A DNA stretch of 64,000 nucleotides from NCBI GenBank assembly GCA_001803165.1, contig MHAZ01000014.1:55331-119330 (forward strand), written 5' to 3'. The DNA comes from Stygiobacter sp. RIFOXYC2_FULL_38_25. Its GTDB lineage: Bacteria > Bacteroidota > Ignavibacteria > Ignavibacteriales > Melioribacteraceae. Shown here one piece after another: positions 53,893 through 63,460 of this stretch. The notes under the pieces were generated by a model, which did not search any database, was not told the origin of the DNA, and worked only from the letters and a program-made list of their open reading frames with translations. Positions within the stretch are counted from its first letter, which is position 1. Every line of letters begins with the position of its first letter. The translations under genes were made by a program, and so were the position numbers.

Positions 53893-55329
53893 TTAATGGG
53901 CTATTTTAGCAAAAGATTTTCTTTCTAAATCCGCAATGGCAATGTAATAGTCAATAACAGCATTAAGGCTATTTAATTTAGTATCTGTTAGTTTCAATTG
54001 TATTTGGGACAGATTAAAACTAGTAACATTACCGGTTTTAAATCTCTCTACACTTATGGAATAACTTTTTTCAGCAATATCAACGCTCTTATTAAGAATT
54101 TCTACTCTCGCTTTTGCAGAGTTAATCTTGTTAACGGCGGAAAGAATTTCTTTGGTGATTTGCTTTTTAAGGTTCTCCTTTGAAAGCTCTGCAATTTTCA
54201 AATTTGTGGCGGCTGCATCGGCAGACAGAGAGTTCTTCCCCCAGTCGAATACCGGAACAGAAACAGTAATAGTAACACTTCGGGATTCTCCAAAATGTTT
54301 AAAAATGTTTGCCAAGAGATCATCATTCTTATTTAATCCATAGCTCGCATTTACTTCCACCTTAATCGAATTAAGAGAATTGATTTCATCAATAGTGATC
54401 CTATTTAATTCAAGTTCGAATTCGGCATTAAGTAAATCAATTCTGTTTTCCAAAGCCTTCTTTGTAATAGATTCATTATCAAGAATTATAGGTGTATAAT
54501 CAAGTTGAATGTTTATATCGAAATCCTCATTTAATCCCAATCCAATTAGTATTTTAAATTCGTTTTTAGCCTCTTCAAACATTTGCCGAGAATTAAGCAA
54601 TTCGTTTTTACTTGACGCATAATCCACCTCTAATTGTAAGGCATCAACTTCTGCAATCAGTCCCGCTTTATATTTACTCATAGCTGTTGAATAAGATTCT
54701 TCAGTTTGTTTAACCTTTTCTTCCGTTATTTCAAGACTTTTTTTAGTTTTATATAAATTCAAAAAAGATGAGGTGACGTTAAATATAAGATCTCTTTCTG
54801 CCTGAGTGTAATTTCTCTTCATTTTTTCAAAACTAATTTCAGATCTTCTTAAACTAGCAAGCTGAGAATTAAATGAAAAAAGCGGCTGCCGTAATTGAAT
54901 GCTTAAATTGGAGAAATAATCCCGTGAACTACTCGAACTTACATTAAATTGATCTCGTCCAAAAATTGAACCCGTTATTGCAAGCGTTCCATTCGAGAAC
55001 AAAAGTGGTTGGTTCACTCTAAGTCTGCCCTCAAAGGTTGTATTACCTACAGAGAAAAACTGATCGGAACCCAATAAAGGATTAAACTGACTGGAAAGAG
55101 TTCTAGAATACCTGGGCAAATCGAATTCAAGATTAATTGAAGATCTGAATCCCATCCTTACCGCATCAAAACTATTTTGTGCACTTAGCAAAGTATGTTT
55201 TGAAGATTGAATAGTAAAACTTTTCTCTAACGCAATTGCAACAGCATCGTTAATTGTTAATATTTTTTGGGCGAATAAATTTGTATTGTATAGAATCGCT
55301 AACAAAAAAAGAAATATAAAATTTTTCAT
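53893..55329 (-). CDS. TolC-family outer-membrane efflux protein
   Basis: A 478-residue outer-membrane channel of tripartite exporters. Signal peptide to about residue 20 (YNTNLFAQ). Two repeats of the long helical barrel are evident (ITEEKVKQTEESYSTAMSKYKAGLIAEVDAL and ILNKSVDIAEKSYSISVERFKTGNVTSF), the usual signature of TolC-like proteins. Third gene of a set with a membrane-fusion protein and an FtsX-type permease, so the three should form one envelope-spanning transporter. Confidence 0.92.
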   Translation of the reverse strand: MKNFIFLFLLAILYNTNLFAQKILTINDAVAIALEKSFTIQSSKHTLLSAQNSFDAVRMGFRSSINLEFDLPRYSRTLSSQFNPLLGSDQFFSVGNTTFEGRLRVNQPLLFSNGTLAITGSIFGRDQFNVSSSSSRDYFSNLSIQLRQPLFSFNSQLASLRRSEISFEKMKRNYTQAERDLIFNVTSSFLNLYKTKKSLEITEEKVKQTEESYSTAMSKYKAGLIAEVDALQLEVDYASSKNELLNSRQMFEEAKNEFKILIGLGLNEDFDINIQLDYTPIILDNESITKKALENRIDLLNAEFELELNRITIDEINSLNSIKVEVNASYGLNKNDDLLANIFKHFGESRSVTITVSVPVFDWGKNSLSADAAATNLKIAELSKENLKKQITKEILSAVNKINSAKARVEILNKSVDIAEKSYSISVERFKTGNVTSFNLSQIQLKLTDTKLNSLNAVIDYYIAIADLERKSFAKIAH

Positions 55330-55385
55330 GGGTTAACCATTATATTAGGCTAAGAACGGAAGTAAAATCCAAGTAACTCGCATTA

Positions 55386-56690
55386 TTATTCATATCTAAG
55401 AGATTCAATAGGGTCGTTTCCAGCAGCTCGTTTAGCCGGCAATATCCCAAAGAGAAGTCCAACACCAATTGAAACTAGAAAAGCCAATATCACGGAGAAT
55501 GGTGTTATAGCTGTTCTCCATCCGGCATATTCGGAAATTACTGATGTAAGAAAGTACCCCGTAAGAATACCAAACAATCCGCCGGAACCGCTTATTAAAA
55601 GTGCTTCAAACAAAAATTGATGTAAAATATCTTTCTTGGTAGCACCCATTGCTCTTCTGATTCCGATTTCTTTTGTTCTTTCCAGAATATTTGCGAGCAT
55701 AATATTCATTATGCCTATACCGCCAACCAAAAGAGAAATACCGGCAATTGCTCCCATTACTATATTAAAAATATTTTGAGTTTTTTGTTTTTTTTCCAAT
55801 AGCTCTTCGGGAACTATAATCTCATAATCACCCACTCCATAATGCCGGCGCTCCAATACTTTCTTAATAAGCTCAACCGCAACATAAATTGAAGCGCTTT
55901 TTTTTACCTTAGCCGTAATTTGATTTATCGAAAATCTCTCGGAAAAAGAAGGAGAAAATACATTTTGCGTTGACTGATTAAAATTTCCAAGTGGTGATAT
56001 CACTCTTTGATTAAAAGAAGGTACCGACAATCTATAAATAAGACTAGTAATTGGAACATAAATTTCATCATCAAAATTTTTAATACCAAAATCATTATTT
56101 ACAAAAGACTTAGTTTGTTTTGAAGATAAAACTCCAACTACATTAAACCATATATCATCAATCTTTATTTGTTGCCCAACTGCATTTGTGAATTTGAATA
56201 ATTTTTCCTTAATACCGTAACCTAGTACGCAAACATTCGATGTGTTATCAACGTGAAAGTCCTTTAAGAATGTGCCTTCTTTGATATCGGAATTAAAAAG
56301 GACCTTATAAGATGGAGTAGTACCAACAACATTTGTTTCTAAACGAATTGAATTGCTATAAATATTTTTTAACAATTCTCTATGCACTGTGATGGATTCC
56401 ACAAATGGATTTAAGTCCTTTATTGAAATAGCGTCACGAAGGTTTAACCCTGGTGAAAATGAAGCCTTTAGATTCTTTGCAGTTACAGCACTTTTTGCTT
56501 TAATCAGAATATTGTTAGTTCCTAGCAATTCAATTTGCTCAAGGGTTTCTCTTCTAGCACCCTCACCAATGGACATCATTGAAATAACTGAACCAACACC
56601 AAAAATTATTCCGAGCATTGTTAATAACGAACGCAATTTATTTGCTTTTAATTCTTGAAGGCTAATAAGCAAACTTTCAAGTTTATTCAT
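55386..56690 (-). CDS. MacB-type ABC transporter permease (FtsX fold), no ATPase domain
   Basis: A 434-residue inner-membrane protein. One helix near the N-terminus (LRSLLTMLGIIFGVGSVISMM) is followed by a large periplasmic MacB_PCD domain at about 50-300 and three C-terminal helices (VMGAIAGISLLVGGIGIMN, LLISGSGGLFGILTGYF, VILAFLVSIGVGLLFGI). The coupling loop LERTKEIGIRRAMGA and the end GNDPIESLRYE are typical of MacB. Unlike MacB it lacks the N-terminal nucleotide-binding domain, so a separate LolD-like ATPase is required. It overlaps the membrane-fusion gene by four bases. Confidence 0.93.
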   Translation of the reverse strand: MNKLESLLISLQELKANKLRSLLTMLGIIFGVGSVISMMSIGEGARRETLEQIELLGTNNILIKAKSAVTAKNLKASFSPGLNLRDAISIKDLNPFVESITVHRELLKNIYSNSIRLETNVVGTTPSYKVLFNSDIKEGTFLKDFHVDNTSNVCVLGYGIKEKLFKFTNAVGQQIKIDDIWFNVVGVLSSKQTKSFVNNDFGIKNFDDEIYVPITSLIYRLSVPSFNQRVISPLGNFNQSTQNVFSPSFSERFSINQITAKVKKSASIYVAVELIKKVLERRHYGVGDYEIIVPEELLEKKQKTQNIFNIVMGAIAGISLLVGGIGIMNIMLANILERTKEIGIRRAMGATKKDILHQFLFEALLISGSGGLFGILTGYFLTSVISEYAGWRTAITPFSVILAFLVSIGVGLLFGILPAKRAAGNDPIESLRYE

Positions 56691-58027
56691 TTACTCTTTC
56701 CAATGGAGTATGCTTCGGTACTATTAATGGATTCATCATTAGTATTAGTTTTTATTTCGGCGTTAGGATTTAATAGTGCTATCTCATCGCTATCCGATAG
56801 TCCATTAGTTACGACGATATAATCTTCATTTTTTTCTCCTAGTTGTATTATTCGCTCTGAAAAACCGGAGCCATGTTTAATGAATACTATATTTGCATCA
56901 TTATTTCTGAATACAGCCTCCTGAGGTATATAAAGAACTTTTGTTCTTTGCTTAACTATTACTTTGTTAATTGTAGTCATCCCTGGACGCAAAATTGACG
57001 ATGAATTATCCATGGACACTATGACCTCAAATACCTTGATATTAGAAGTCATGTCTTTATTTTTGCCAATAGAAGAAACTGAAGAGATTGTTCCGAAAAA
57101 ACTGGAATCGTTATAAGCATCAAGCCTAACAATTACTTTCTGACCAACTTTAATGTTACTAATATCTACCTCATTAATGAATGTACGACTCTCCATAGAA
57201 GATAGATCCGGCAAAGTAATTATTTCGGCTCCAGCCCATGGCGTATCTCCAATCGAGTATTTTCTACCCTGATTAGAAAAGTTATTGCTATATACAACTA
57301 TGCCTTCGGATGTTGCTTTAAGAGTGAGAAGTTCTAAATCCCTCTGTACCTTCGTTATTTCATCACGTTTTTGTCTTATTTCAACATCCATTCTTTCTAC
57401 ATCTGATTTGTTAATGCTTAGCCTGGATTTATATTCTTGCTTGGTTTGTTCAAAACCTATCTTATTCTTTTCATGTTCAAGTTTAGCTTGTTGTTGAACA
57501 GCTGTCGCCTCAAATTTTAGCTGGTCAAGCTTCATTAGGGACAATTCAAAACTAAGTTCTGCACTTTTGAGTTGAGATTCCATTTGTGCAAGAGAAGCAT
57601 TTTGATTAGCCTTTAGTTTTTCTTTGTCCATTAAGGTTAATTCTAACCTCGTCTGAGCATCTTTAAGACTGCTTAATATTTCCGATGGATCAAATTTACA
57701 AACGATATCTCCCGGTTTTACAAAAGTACCTTCAGATATTAGATAAACGATTTTTAGATTACCTCGAACTCGAGGGGCAGTAATTGAAATTGAATTCTTC
57801 GCTCGTAGCTCACCACTTTCGGTTATGGAAATTAAAAAGTTAGCTCGCTTAATTTTATATAGAGGGATATTATTATTTGACCCCACGGAAAAAACAAAAT
57901 AGATTATTAATACAATTACAATAAGCCCCATAGTACTAATTGCAAATTTATTATTATGTAATTTGAGTTTATTAAACCTAGAGTGTAAAGCATTCCATGG
58001 AATCATATTAGTTTCGGAGGATTTCAT
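56687..58027 (-). CDS. HlyD/MacA-type membrane-fusion (periplasmic adaptor) protein
   Basis: A 446-residue adaptor. One membrane helix at about 30-50, then a biotinyl-lipoyl half-motif (GELRAKNSISITAPRVRG), a long coiled-coil hairpin (about 125-240, rich in Lys, Glu, Gln), the second lipoyl half (LKATSEGIVVYSNN), and beta-barrel and membrane-proximal domains (NKVIVKQRTKVLYIPQEAVF). It links the permease to the TolC-like channel. First gene of the exporter set; the stop and the permease ATG overlap. Confidence 0.92.
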   Translation of the reverse strand: MKSSETNMIPWNALHSRFNKLKLHNNKFAISTMGLIVIVLIIYFVFSVGSNNNIPLYKIKRANFLISITESGELRAKNSISITAPRVRGNLKIVYLISEGTFVKPGDIVCKFDPSEILSSLKDAQTRLELTLMDKEKLKANQNASLAQMESQLKSAELSFELSLMKLDQLKFEATAVQQQAKLEHEKNKIGFEQTKQEYKSRLSINKSDVERMDVEIRQKRDEITKVQRDLELLTLKATSEGIVVYSNNFSNQGRKYSIGDTPWAGAEIITLPDLSSMESRTFINEVDISNIKVGQKVIVRLDAYNDSSFFGTISSVSSIGKNKDMTSNIKVFEVIVSMDNSSSILRPGMTTINKVIVKQRTKVLYIPQEAVFRNNDANIVFIKHGSGFSERIIQLGEKNEDYIVVTNGLSDSDEIALLNPNAEIKTNTNDESINSTEAYSIGKSK

Positions 58028-58385
58028 TTAAACCCCTAGTAAAAGTGGATTTTCTAATCGAATAACGATACTGATTTTTTCTTTTTGCTACTATTTGACC
58101 AACCTTTGAGAACAATCTACAATAAAGTATATTTCAAATATTATGAATAAACACATATTGCATACTTTTGAATTTTAATCCTGAAACAAATTTGTTCATA
58201 TATTTAAGAAAATTCAAGAGAGAAAAGCATACTACTTTACAAATTGGCCTATTCTTAAAAATTATTTTTTACGTTTTCGAAAACACTTGTTTATTTTTTT
58301 CATACTTCAAATGCCTTGCAAAATATCAAGTTAACTCAAAGCAAATTCAAGTTAGTACATATGGCTTTTCATCATCTCGCTTAAC
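58028..58385. other. AT-rich intergenic region upstream of the exporter operon
   Basis: About 360 bases. On the minus strand it should carry the promoter of the exporter genes, but no clear element can be named. I looked for a small export-substrate peptide gene and found only 13- and 21-codon frames without convincing signals. A 90-codon plus-strand frame here overlaps the LolA-like gene and is rejected. Confidence 0.55.
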
Positions 58386-59072
58386 TTATTTTTTCTTCTC
58401 TTCAAAAATCTTATCAGATATTCCTTTATTAATCTTATAGTTAGCGTAGGTCATTATTACAGAGCCTTTAATTTTTGCTGACCTTCCCCTTCTGTTGTTG
58501 TCTTTCTTCTCAGCCATGGCGGGACCCTCCGGCAAATTTGCTTCTCCCAAGTTGAATGAAATTTTCAATACAGTTGGCAATGGCGTAGAAGCCGGTGTGT
58601 ATGTGAATTCCGTTTTAACAGTTCCGCTTCTCTTGGTGGCTGTTTCAACTTTCCTAATTACCGATTGAGAAGCGTCAATCCAAAGTGTTGAGATAATAAA
58701 ATTGGAAGTATCTGTATTAGGCACCAGTTTTACAACATCAAGTGATTTGCCTTCAACTTTATCGGAACGAACATATATAGCGGTGTAATCGCCAGTAAGC
58801 AATTGCATTGGAGAAAAGTTAGTTCCTTGTTTAGGAAGCATAGCAAAGCCTTCGGAATCAATTTTGAACTTATCCGGCTGCTTGAAATAAACTTTAGCTT
58901 TGCTTGGCGGAACTTTGATAAACTCCATATCAAGTTTAACTTCTACATCTGCTTGATAATCGGTTACCTTAGCAAATCGGGTCTTAAGCGCATCCAATAA
59001 TTTATTCGGATCTTTGGTTTGAGCGTTGATAGAAACAACGAACAACGCAAATACAATCAAAAACTTTCTCAT
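58386..59072 (-). CDS. LolA-like outer-membrane lipoprotein carrier family protein
   Basis: A 228-residue periplasmic protein with signal peptide to about residue 18 (VSINAQ). It has the half-barrel pattern of LolA/outer-membrane lipoprotein-sorting proteins: FAKVTDYQADVEVKLDM, AKVYFKQPDKFKIDSEG, and LWIDASQSVIRKVE. Such proteins bind acyl chains. The tail is basic (KKDNNRRGRSAKIKG). It lies 14 bases downstream of an ABC-2 permease gene, so it may carry the lipid or lipoprotein handled by that transporter. Confidence 0.82.
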   Translation of the reverse strand: MRKFLIVFALFVVSINAQTKDPNKLLDALKTRFAKVTDYQADVEVKLDMEFIKVPPSKAKVYFKQPDKFKIDSEGFAMLPKQGTNFSPMQLLTGDYTAIYVRSDKVEGKSLDVVKLVPNTDTSNFIISTLWIDASQSVIRKVETATKRSGTVKTEFTYTPASTPLPTVLKISFNLGEANLPEGPAMAEKKDNNRRGRSAKIKGSVIMTYANYKINKGISDKIFEEKKK

Positions 59073-59086
59073 AATGACTCCTATGC

Positions 59087-59923
59087 TTAACTCAGAATAT
59101 CTTTTCTAATGAATAAAAACGCTGTGAGCGCATAAAGAAAAACTATATGCCCAACCAAAACTAAAGCTGAATTTGCAAGTTCTTTATAATCTACCGGATC
59201 GGCAAAAAATCCATCCCACTGTATTAAATGACTAGTGAAAAAGTAAGGGCGTAAATTTTGCAGAAAATCCACCGGAATTGCAGATAGAATTAAGAACACA
59301 ATTATTACAGCCATCGTTGTAACAATTGGTCCAATTGCATTGCTTACTAACGATGAGAAAAATATCGAGAATGCCATCACAGTCATCATACTTAAAGCCG
59401 CATAGGCATACGCCGAAGCCATTCTCCACATAACGTCACTTGGGGCATAAATAATTATTTTTTCTTTGAAGACAATCAACTCGCCGGAACCAAAGAAAAT
59501 TAAACTGCCACCAAGACTAATTGCGAGCAAGAAAAGAATAAATAGAAATGTGTATGCGAATCCGGCCAAATATTTTGAAGTTACCAATGATAATCTGGAA
59601 ACCGGTCGGGTAAGCAGCATTCTATATGTACCGGCAGTTGCTTCTCCGGCAAAAAGATCGCCGCCAACAAGAACAATCAAGAATGGAATATGCACGAACA
59701 TCGCGTTTAGAATTAAATACGCAACAACATAGCCGTTAAAGAAATTTCCTTGCAGTGTAAATTGATCGCTAAGGCTGCGTGTTGTTGATTGCACAAAACT
59801 TTCTTGTGTAAAATAAAGTGCAAGTTGAACAATCAAAGTCATGCCGAACAAAGCGATAAACCCTATATAAGTTCTCCACTTTCTAAATATTTTTTGGAGT
59901 TCTATTAATACTAGAGTCATCAT
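59087..59923 (-). CDS. ABC-2-type transporter permease
   Basis: A 278-residue inner-membrane protein with about six helices (TYIGFIALFGMTLIVQLAL near the start, then VAYLILNAMFVHIPFLIVLV, the FGSGELIVF loop, and three more). The LLTRPVSRLSLVTSKYLAG segment is characteristic of ABC-2 permeases with short soluble loops. It overlaps the ATPase gene by four bases, and a second ATG one codon later is also possible. Substrate unknown. Confidence 0.9.
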   Translation of the reverse strand: MMTLVLIELQKIFRKWRTYIGFIALFGMTLIVQLALYFTQESFVQSTTRSLSDQFTLQGNFFNGYVVAYLILNAMFVHIPFLIVLVGGDLFAGEATAGTYRMLLTRPVSRLSLVTSKYLAGFAYTFLFILFLLAISLGGSLIFFGSGELIVFKEKIIIYAPSDVMWRMASAYAYAALSMMTVMAFSIFFSSLVSNAIGPIVTTMAVIIVFLILSAIPVDFLQNLRPYFFTSHLIQWDGFFADPVDYKELANSALVLVGHIVFLYALTAFLFIRKDILS

Positions 59924-60843
59924 TTCTGACCTCCTTCAGTAATTTTTAAGAAGAAGTCTTCCAAAGAACGGACCGGAACTACTGAACCGACCATAAAGCC
60001 CTTGTCGTTTAAGTATCTGTTCAATTCGGCAACATCTCTTTTCAGCATATCAAATTGCATCTCATTTTTAACACTGGTTTTATAAACCTCCGCCCATTTC
60101 GAATTTTTAATTTCGATTACTGCGTCATCAATTCTGTCAACTTCAAGCGAGACAGACATTTTATCAACGTTAAGCAGCTCATCAACAGTTCCTTCAACCT
60201 GTGTTGTCCCTTTGCTTATGATAATCATGCGCGTGGCAATAATTTCCACTTCGCGGAGAATGTGAGAGCTGAGAAAGATTGTTTTGTTTTTTGTTTTACT
60301 TAGATAAAGAATAAGATCACGTATTTCCTTCATTCCTTGCGGGTCTAAACCGGTTGTCGGTTCATCAAGTATTATTAGCTCCGGATCGTGAAGCAATGCT
60401 TGCGCGATACCAAGACGCTGTTTCATTCCATGGGAAAAAGTTTTAACCTTACTCTTGTAGCGTTTTTCCAGACCAACAAGCTCAAGCATTTCCATAATTT
60501 TCTTTTTAGAAGCATCGGCTCCGGAAAGTTTGCCAAGAATTTCTAAATTCTTATAAGCTGAGAGATACATGTAGAAATCGGGCTTTTCAACAATTGCCCC
60601 AACCTTCCGCAGAATTTCATTTCTATTTTTCTCTAGAGGCATTCCAAATATTTTAATAGAGCCATTGTTTGGTTTGATAAGAGAAAGCAACATTCTAATA
60701 GTTGTGCTTTTCCCCGCACCGTTTGGACCAAGAAATCCAAATACATCTCCTCGGTAAACATTTAAATCAAGATTGTTAACTGCGGTAAGACTCTTGAACC
60801 GCTTTGTGAGTCCACGAACTTCAATTACATGATCGGAATTCAT
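59920..60843 (-). CDS. ABC transporter ATP-binding protein
   Basis: A 307-residue ATPase energising the adjacent permease. Walker A is GPNGAGKST near 39, the signature is FSHGMKQRLG near 137, Walker B LIILDEPTTGLD near 160, and the H-loop is FLSSHIL. The C-terminal 80 residues are a DUF4162-like extension (VDRIDDAVIEIKNSKWAEVY), usual for ABC-2 partner ATPases. First gene of the operon with the permease and LolA-like protein. It is not a plausible ATPase for the FtsX-type permease at 55386, as it already has its own permease. Confidence 0.95.
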   Translation of the reverse strand: MNSDHVIEVRGLTKRFKSLTAVNNLDLNVYRGDVFGFLGPNGAGKSTTIRMLLSLIKPNNGSIKIFGMPLEKNRNEILRKVGAIVEKPDFYMYLSAYKNLEILGKLSGADASKKKIMEMLELVGLEKRYKSKVKTFSHGMKQRLGIAQALLHDPELIILDEPTTGLDPQGMKEIRDLILYLSKTKNKTIFLSSHILREVEIIATRMIIISKGTTQVEGTVDELLNVDKMSVSLEVDRIDDAVIEIKNSKWAEVYKTSVKNEMQFDMLKRDVAELNRYLNDKGFMVGSVVPVRSLEDFFLKITEGGQK

Positions 60844-60913
60844 ATTCCTCCGAATCGTTTAGAAATAAGACGGATACACGCGCATATTGTTGCACTAACG
60901 CATATCCCTAAAA

Positions 60914-62713
60914 TTATTTTTCGGTGAGTTTCTTTTTGCCAAATTGATATTCGAGCGGGATATATTTAGCAAGAATAAATCCGGGAATTGCTGCTACTAG
61001 AACCCAGATAAAAAAGAATTTGTAGCCAATTGCTTCTTGTATAATTCCGCTGAACATTCCGGGAATCATCATACCGAGCGCCATAAATCCGGAAGCAAGC
61101 GCATAGTGAGAAGTTCTGTATTCGCCATCGGAAACATTTATCATGTACATCAATAAAAATGTTAGACCAAAGCCATAGCCAAATGATTCAACAGCTACGC
61201 ACGCGTAAGTGATCCATAATATTTCCGGTTGAAACCACGCGAGATAAACGTAAACAACATTTGGTGCATTAAGTGCGATTAGCATTGGCATCATTAAGCT
61301 TTTCAAACCTTTCCTGTAAACAAGAATACCGCCCAAAATTCCGCCAAGCATTATTGCTGCTGCACCCACAATTCCGTTTATCAACCCAACTTCCGAAGTT
61401 GATAAACCTAACCCGCCAAGCTCACGGGAATCCATCATAAACGGGATGGATAGCTTTACGATTTGTGCTGAACCAAAATTGTAGAAGAGTAAGAATAGAA
61501 TGATGAGAATAATTTTCTTCTTCTCAAAAAATCTGGCAAAGCTGCGGAAGAATTCTTTTCCAGGTGTGGAAGATCTCTTGTTTCCGGCTGGTTTATCATC
61601 ATCAGGTTCCGGCAAAACAAGTCTGTGATAAATGAAAAGTAGAACAAACAATCCGGCAAGAATGAAAAACGTAATCATCCACGCGAGTGGTATTCTCTGC
61701 GAGCGCGCTGTAAACACGGAAATAGTTTTCTTTGCGATTGTTGAATCAAGCTGAATTACGGCAAAAGCCGGTTTGTTCCAGTTCTTATCCGTAAAGCGAA
61801 GTTCTTTTCCCTCTACAACTTTTATTCCTTCATGTCCTTCAAGAAATTCAACATTGATAAAATATTCGCTGCCTTCACTTGGCTTTTTCGATAGAACAAA
61901 TTTTACAATACCAACATTGCCAACAAGATCTTGCATTCCGGTTGTATCAGGCAGTTCAAGCATTTCTCTCGAGAAGCCGTTCATTATGTTAAAACTTTTG
62001 GCAAAGTGTTTATAGAAACCAACTTGCTCTTTTGTTTTTGGGCGCGTGCTGATTTCAACATAAGTTGGTTTTGCAATCACGCGAAGCATTCCGGAAAGTT
62101 CTTTCGCTTTTACAGAATCAACTTTAATTGTTTCTTCAAAAAACTTATTTGGATTAGCAACAACCTTAAACTCAGCCGGAGAAACGGAAAGCGTGCTCTC
62201 CAACTGTCCGGCTAGAAGAACAATTAATCCTTGTCCAACAATAATTGCTATGCGAAAAAATGCTGAACGGAATCCTATAAAATAAGATTGGCGGCTTTCC
62301 CGTAAACCGAATAAGTAGAATCCGTCTGCCGCTACTTCATGAGTTGAAGAAAGAAACGCTAGAATCCAAAAGAAAATCATTGTGAATTGGAAAAAATCGG
62401 GCATAGGAATAGTTAAACCCACGCCGGCTAATCCACAGCCAATTAACAGCTGCATAACTAAAATCCAATAGCGTTTTGTGCGAAGCACATCAACCAGCGG
62501 CGCCCACAATGGTTTAATTACCCAGGGCAAATAAAGCCAACTTGTATAAAGAGCAATATCTGCGTTGGAAATTCCCATCCGCTTGTACATTATAACGGAA
62601 AGCAAAGCCACTATAGAGTAAGCAAATCCTTCGGCAAAATTGAGTGATGGAACCCAGCCCCAATCACTTCTCGTTTTTTCTATTTTTTCAATATTGATTT
62701 CTTGTGATGTCAT
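60914..62713 (-). CDS. MFS transporter, AmpG-like, with a large extracytoplasmic insert
   Basis: A 599-residue carrier, much longer than the usual 400-450. The first six helices (about 22-170) and the last six (about 345-590) show AmpG-family features: SLNFAEGFAYSIVALLSV, PWVIKPLWAPLVD, and STHEVAADGFYL. AmpG imports muropeptides for cell-wall recycling. Between helices 6 and 7 lies a soluble stretch of about 170 residues (about 171-340), beta-like and charged, that should face the periplasm and could capture substrate. Single-gene unit, 70 bases from the ABC operon. Confidence 0.85.
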   Translation of the reverse strand: MTSQEINIEKIEKTRSDWGWVPSLNFAEGFAYSIVALLSVIMYKRMGISNADIALYTSWLYLPWVIKPLWAPLVDVLRTKRYWILVMQLLIGCGLAGVGLTIPMPDFFQFTMIFFWILAFLSSTHEVAADGFYLFGLRESRQSYFIGFRSAFFRIAIIVGQGLIVLLAGQLESTLSVSPAEFKVVANPNKFFEETIKVDSVKAKELSGMLRVIAKPTYVEISTRPKTKEQVGFYKHFAKSFNIMNGFSREMLELPDTTGMQDLVGNVGIVKFVLSKKPSEGSEYFINVEFLEGHEGIKVVEGKELRFTDKNWNKPAFAVIQLDSTIAKKTISVFTARSQRIPLAWMITFFILAGLFVLLFIYHRLVLPEPDDDKPAGNKRSSTPGKEFFRSFARFFEKKKIILIILFLLFYNFGSAQIVKLSIPFMMDSRELGGLGLSTSEVGLINGIVGAAAIMLGGILGGILVYRKGLKSLMMPMLIALNAPNVVYVYLAWFQPEILWITYACVAVESFGYGFGLTFLLMYMINVSDGEYRTSHYALASGFMALGMMIPGMFSGIIQEAIGYKFFFIWVLVAAIPGFILAKYIPLEYQFGKKKLTEK

Positions 62714-62952
62714 ATTAATTCGATAATTTCAATTATTATTTGCAAACTTCTGCGGGAATTACTTTCTCAAATTATGATTGGAGAAACTCCGTCCCTATCT
62801 CTTCTACTCGTTAAACAGTTGCGAAAATAGGCAAAATGGCATGAACATAAAAGATTGTCATTTCTACAGTTGAATCACTACTAAATACTAAGTAGATTAA
62901 TATTAGTTCTAAACGAAATAAACATAAACTAACAAACCGAAAGGAGAGAATT

Positions 62953-63390
62953 ATGAAATTCCCCGGACTCCAAAAACTTATTTTACTTTTTCTTCTGTTA
63001 GTTATAGCTACTGTCGGATGTAAAAAAGATGATAACCCAACAGAAAGTACAAACTCACCTTTTGTTGGAACTTGGACACTCACTAAACTAAGCGCTACTA
63101 TCGGAACCACTCCAGTTGAAATGACACCGGAACAAGCTGGAACACAAATGACCATTGTTGCAAAAGATGATAATTCCTTTTCTATGACTACTGTTGATGC
63201 AGCGGGCTCAAGAACAACCACAGGAACTTGGACAAAGACAGACACTCAGCTTACACTTAAATACTCAGATGGAACAAGCGCTACTTTCGACTATACACTT
63301 TCCGGCTCGACCTTTACGATTAAAAATTATCCTTATACACATCCAACTTTTGGAAACCTATTAATCAATCTCTCGTTCACAAAGCAATAA
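62953..63390 (+). CDS. Lipocalin-like small lipoprotein
   Basis: A 145-residue lipoprotein. The signal ends at a lipobox (LLVIATVGC) with Cys at about 23, then an acidic linker (KKDDNPTESTNS). The body FVGTWTLTKLSAT ... TTTGTWTKTDTQLTLKYSDG ... FTIKNYPYTHP has the GTW strand starts of the lipocalin-like or DUF5004-type fold common in Bacteroidota. AAAGGAG precedes the ATG. It is followed by a strong terminator. Ligand unknown. Confidence 0.85.
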   Translation: MKFPGLQKLILLFLLLVIATVGCKKDDNPTESTNSPFVGTWTLTKLSATIGTTPVEMTPEQAGTQMTIVAKDDNSFSMTTVDAAGSRTTTGTWTKTDTQLTLKYSDGTSATFDYTLSGSTFTIKNYPYTHPTFGNLLINLSFTKQ

Positions 63391-63401
63391 TCTGCTAAAA
63401 C

Positions 63402-63432
63402 AAAAAAGACGACAGGTCATGTCGTCTTTTTT
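63402..63432. terminator. Bidirectional Rho-independent terminator
   Basis: Six A, GACGACA, a five-base loop, TGTCGTC and a run of T. It serves the lipocalin-like gene and the convergent SRPBCC gene. Confidence 0.92.
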
Positions 63433-63460
63433 TATTCTCTATAAACAGAACTTCGTTTTA

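Noticed and set aside
58260..58320. 13-codon basic peptide frame on the minus strand upstream of the exporter genes
   Set aside because: Tempting as an export substrate, but there is no leader motif, only a distant AAGG, and such frames are frequent in AT-rich DNA.
58168..58440. 90-codon plus-strand open frame upstream of the exporter operon
   Set aside because: Very AT-rich, no start signal, and its 3' end overlaps the LolA-like gene.
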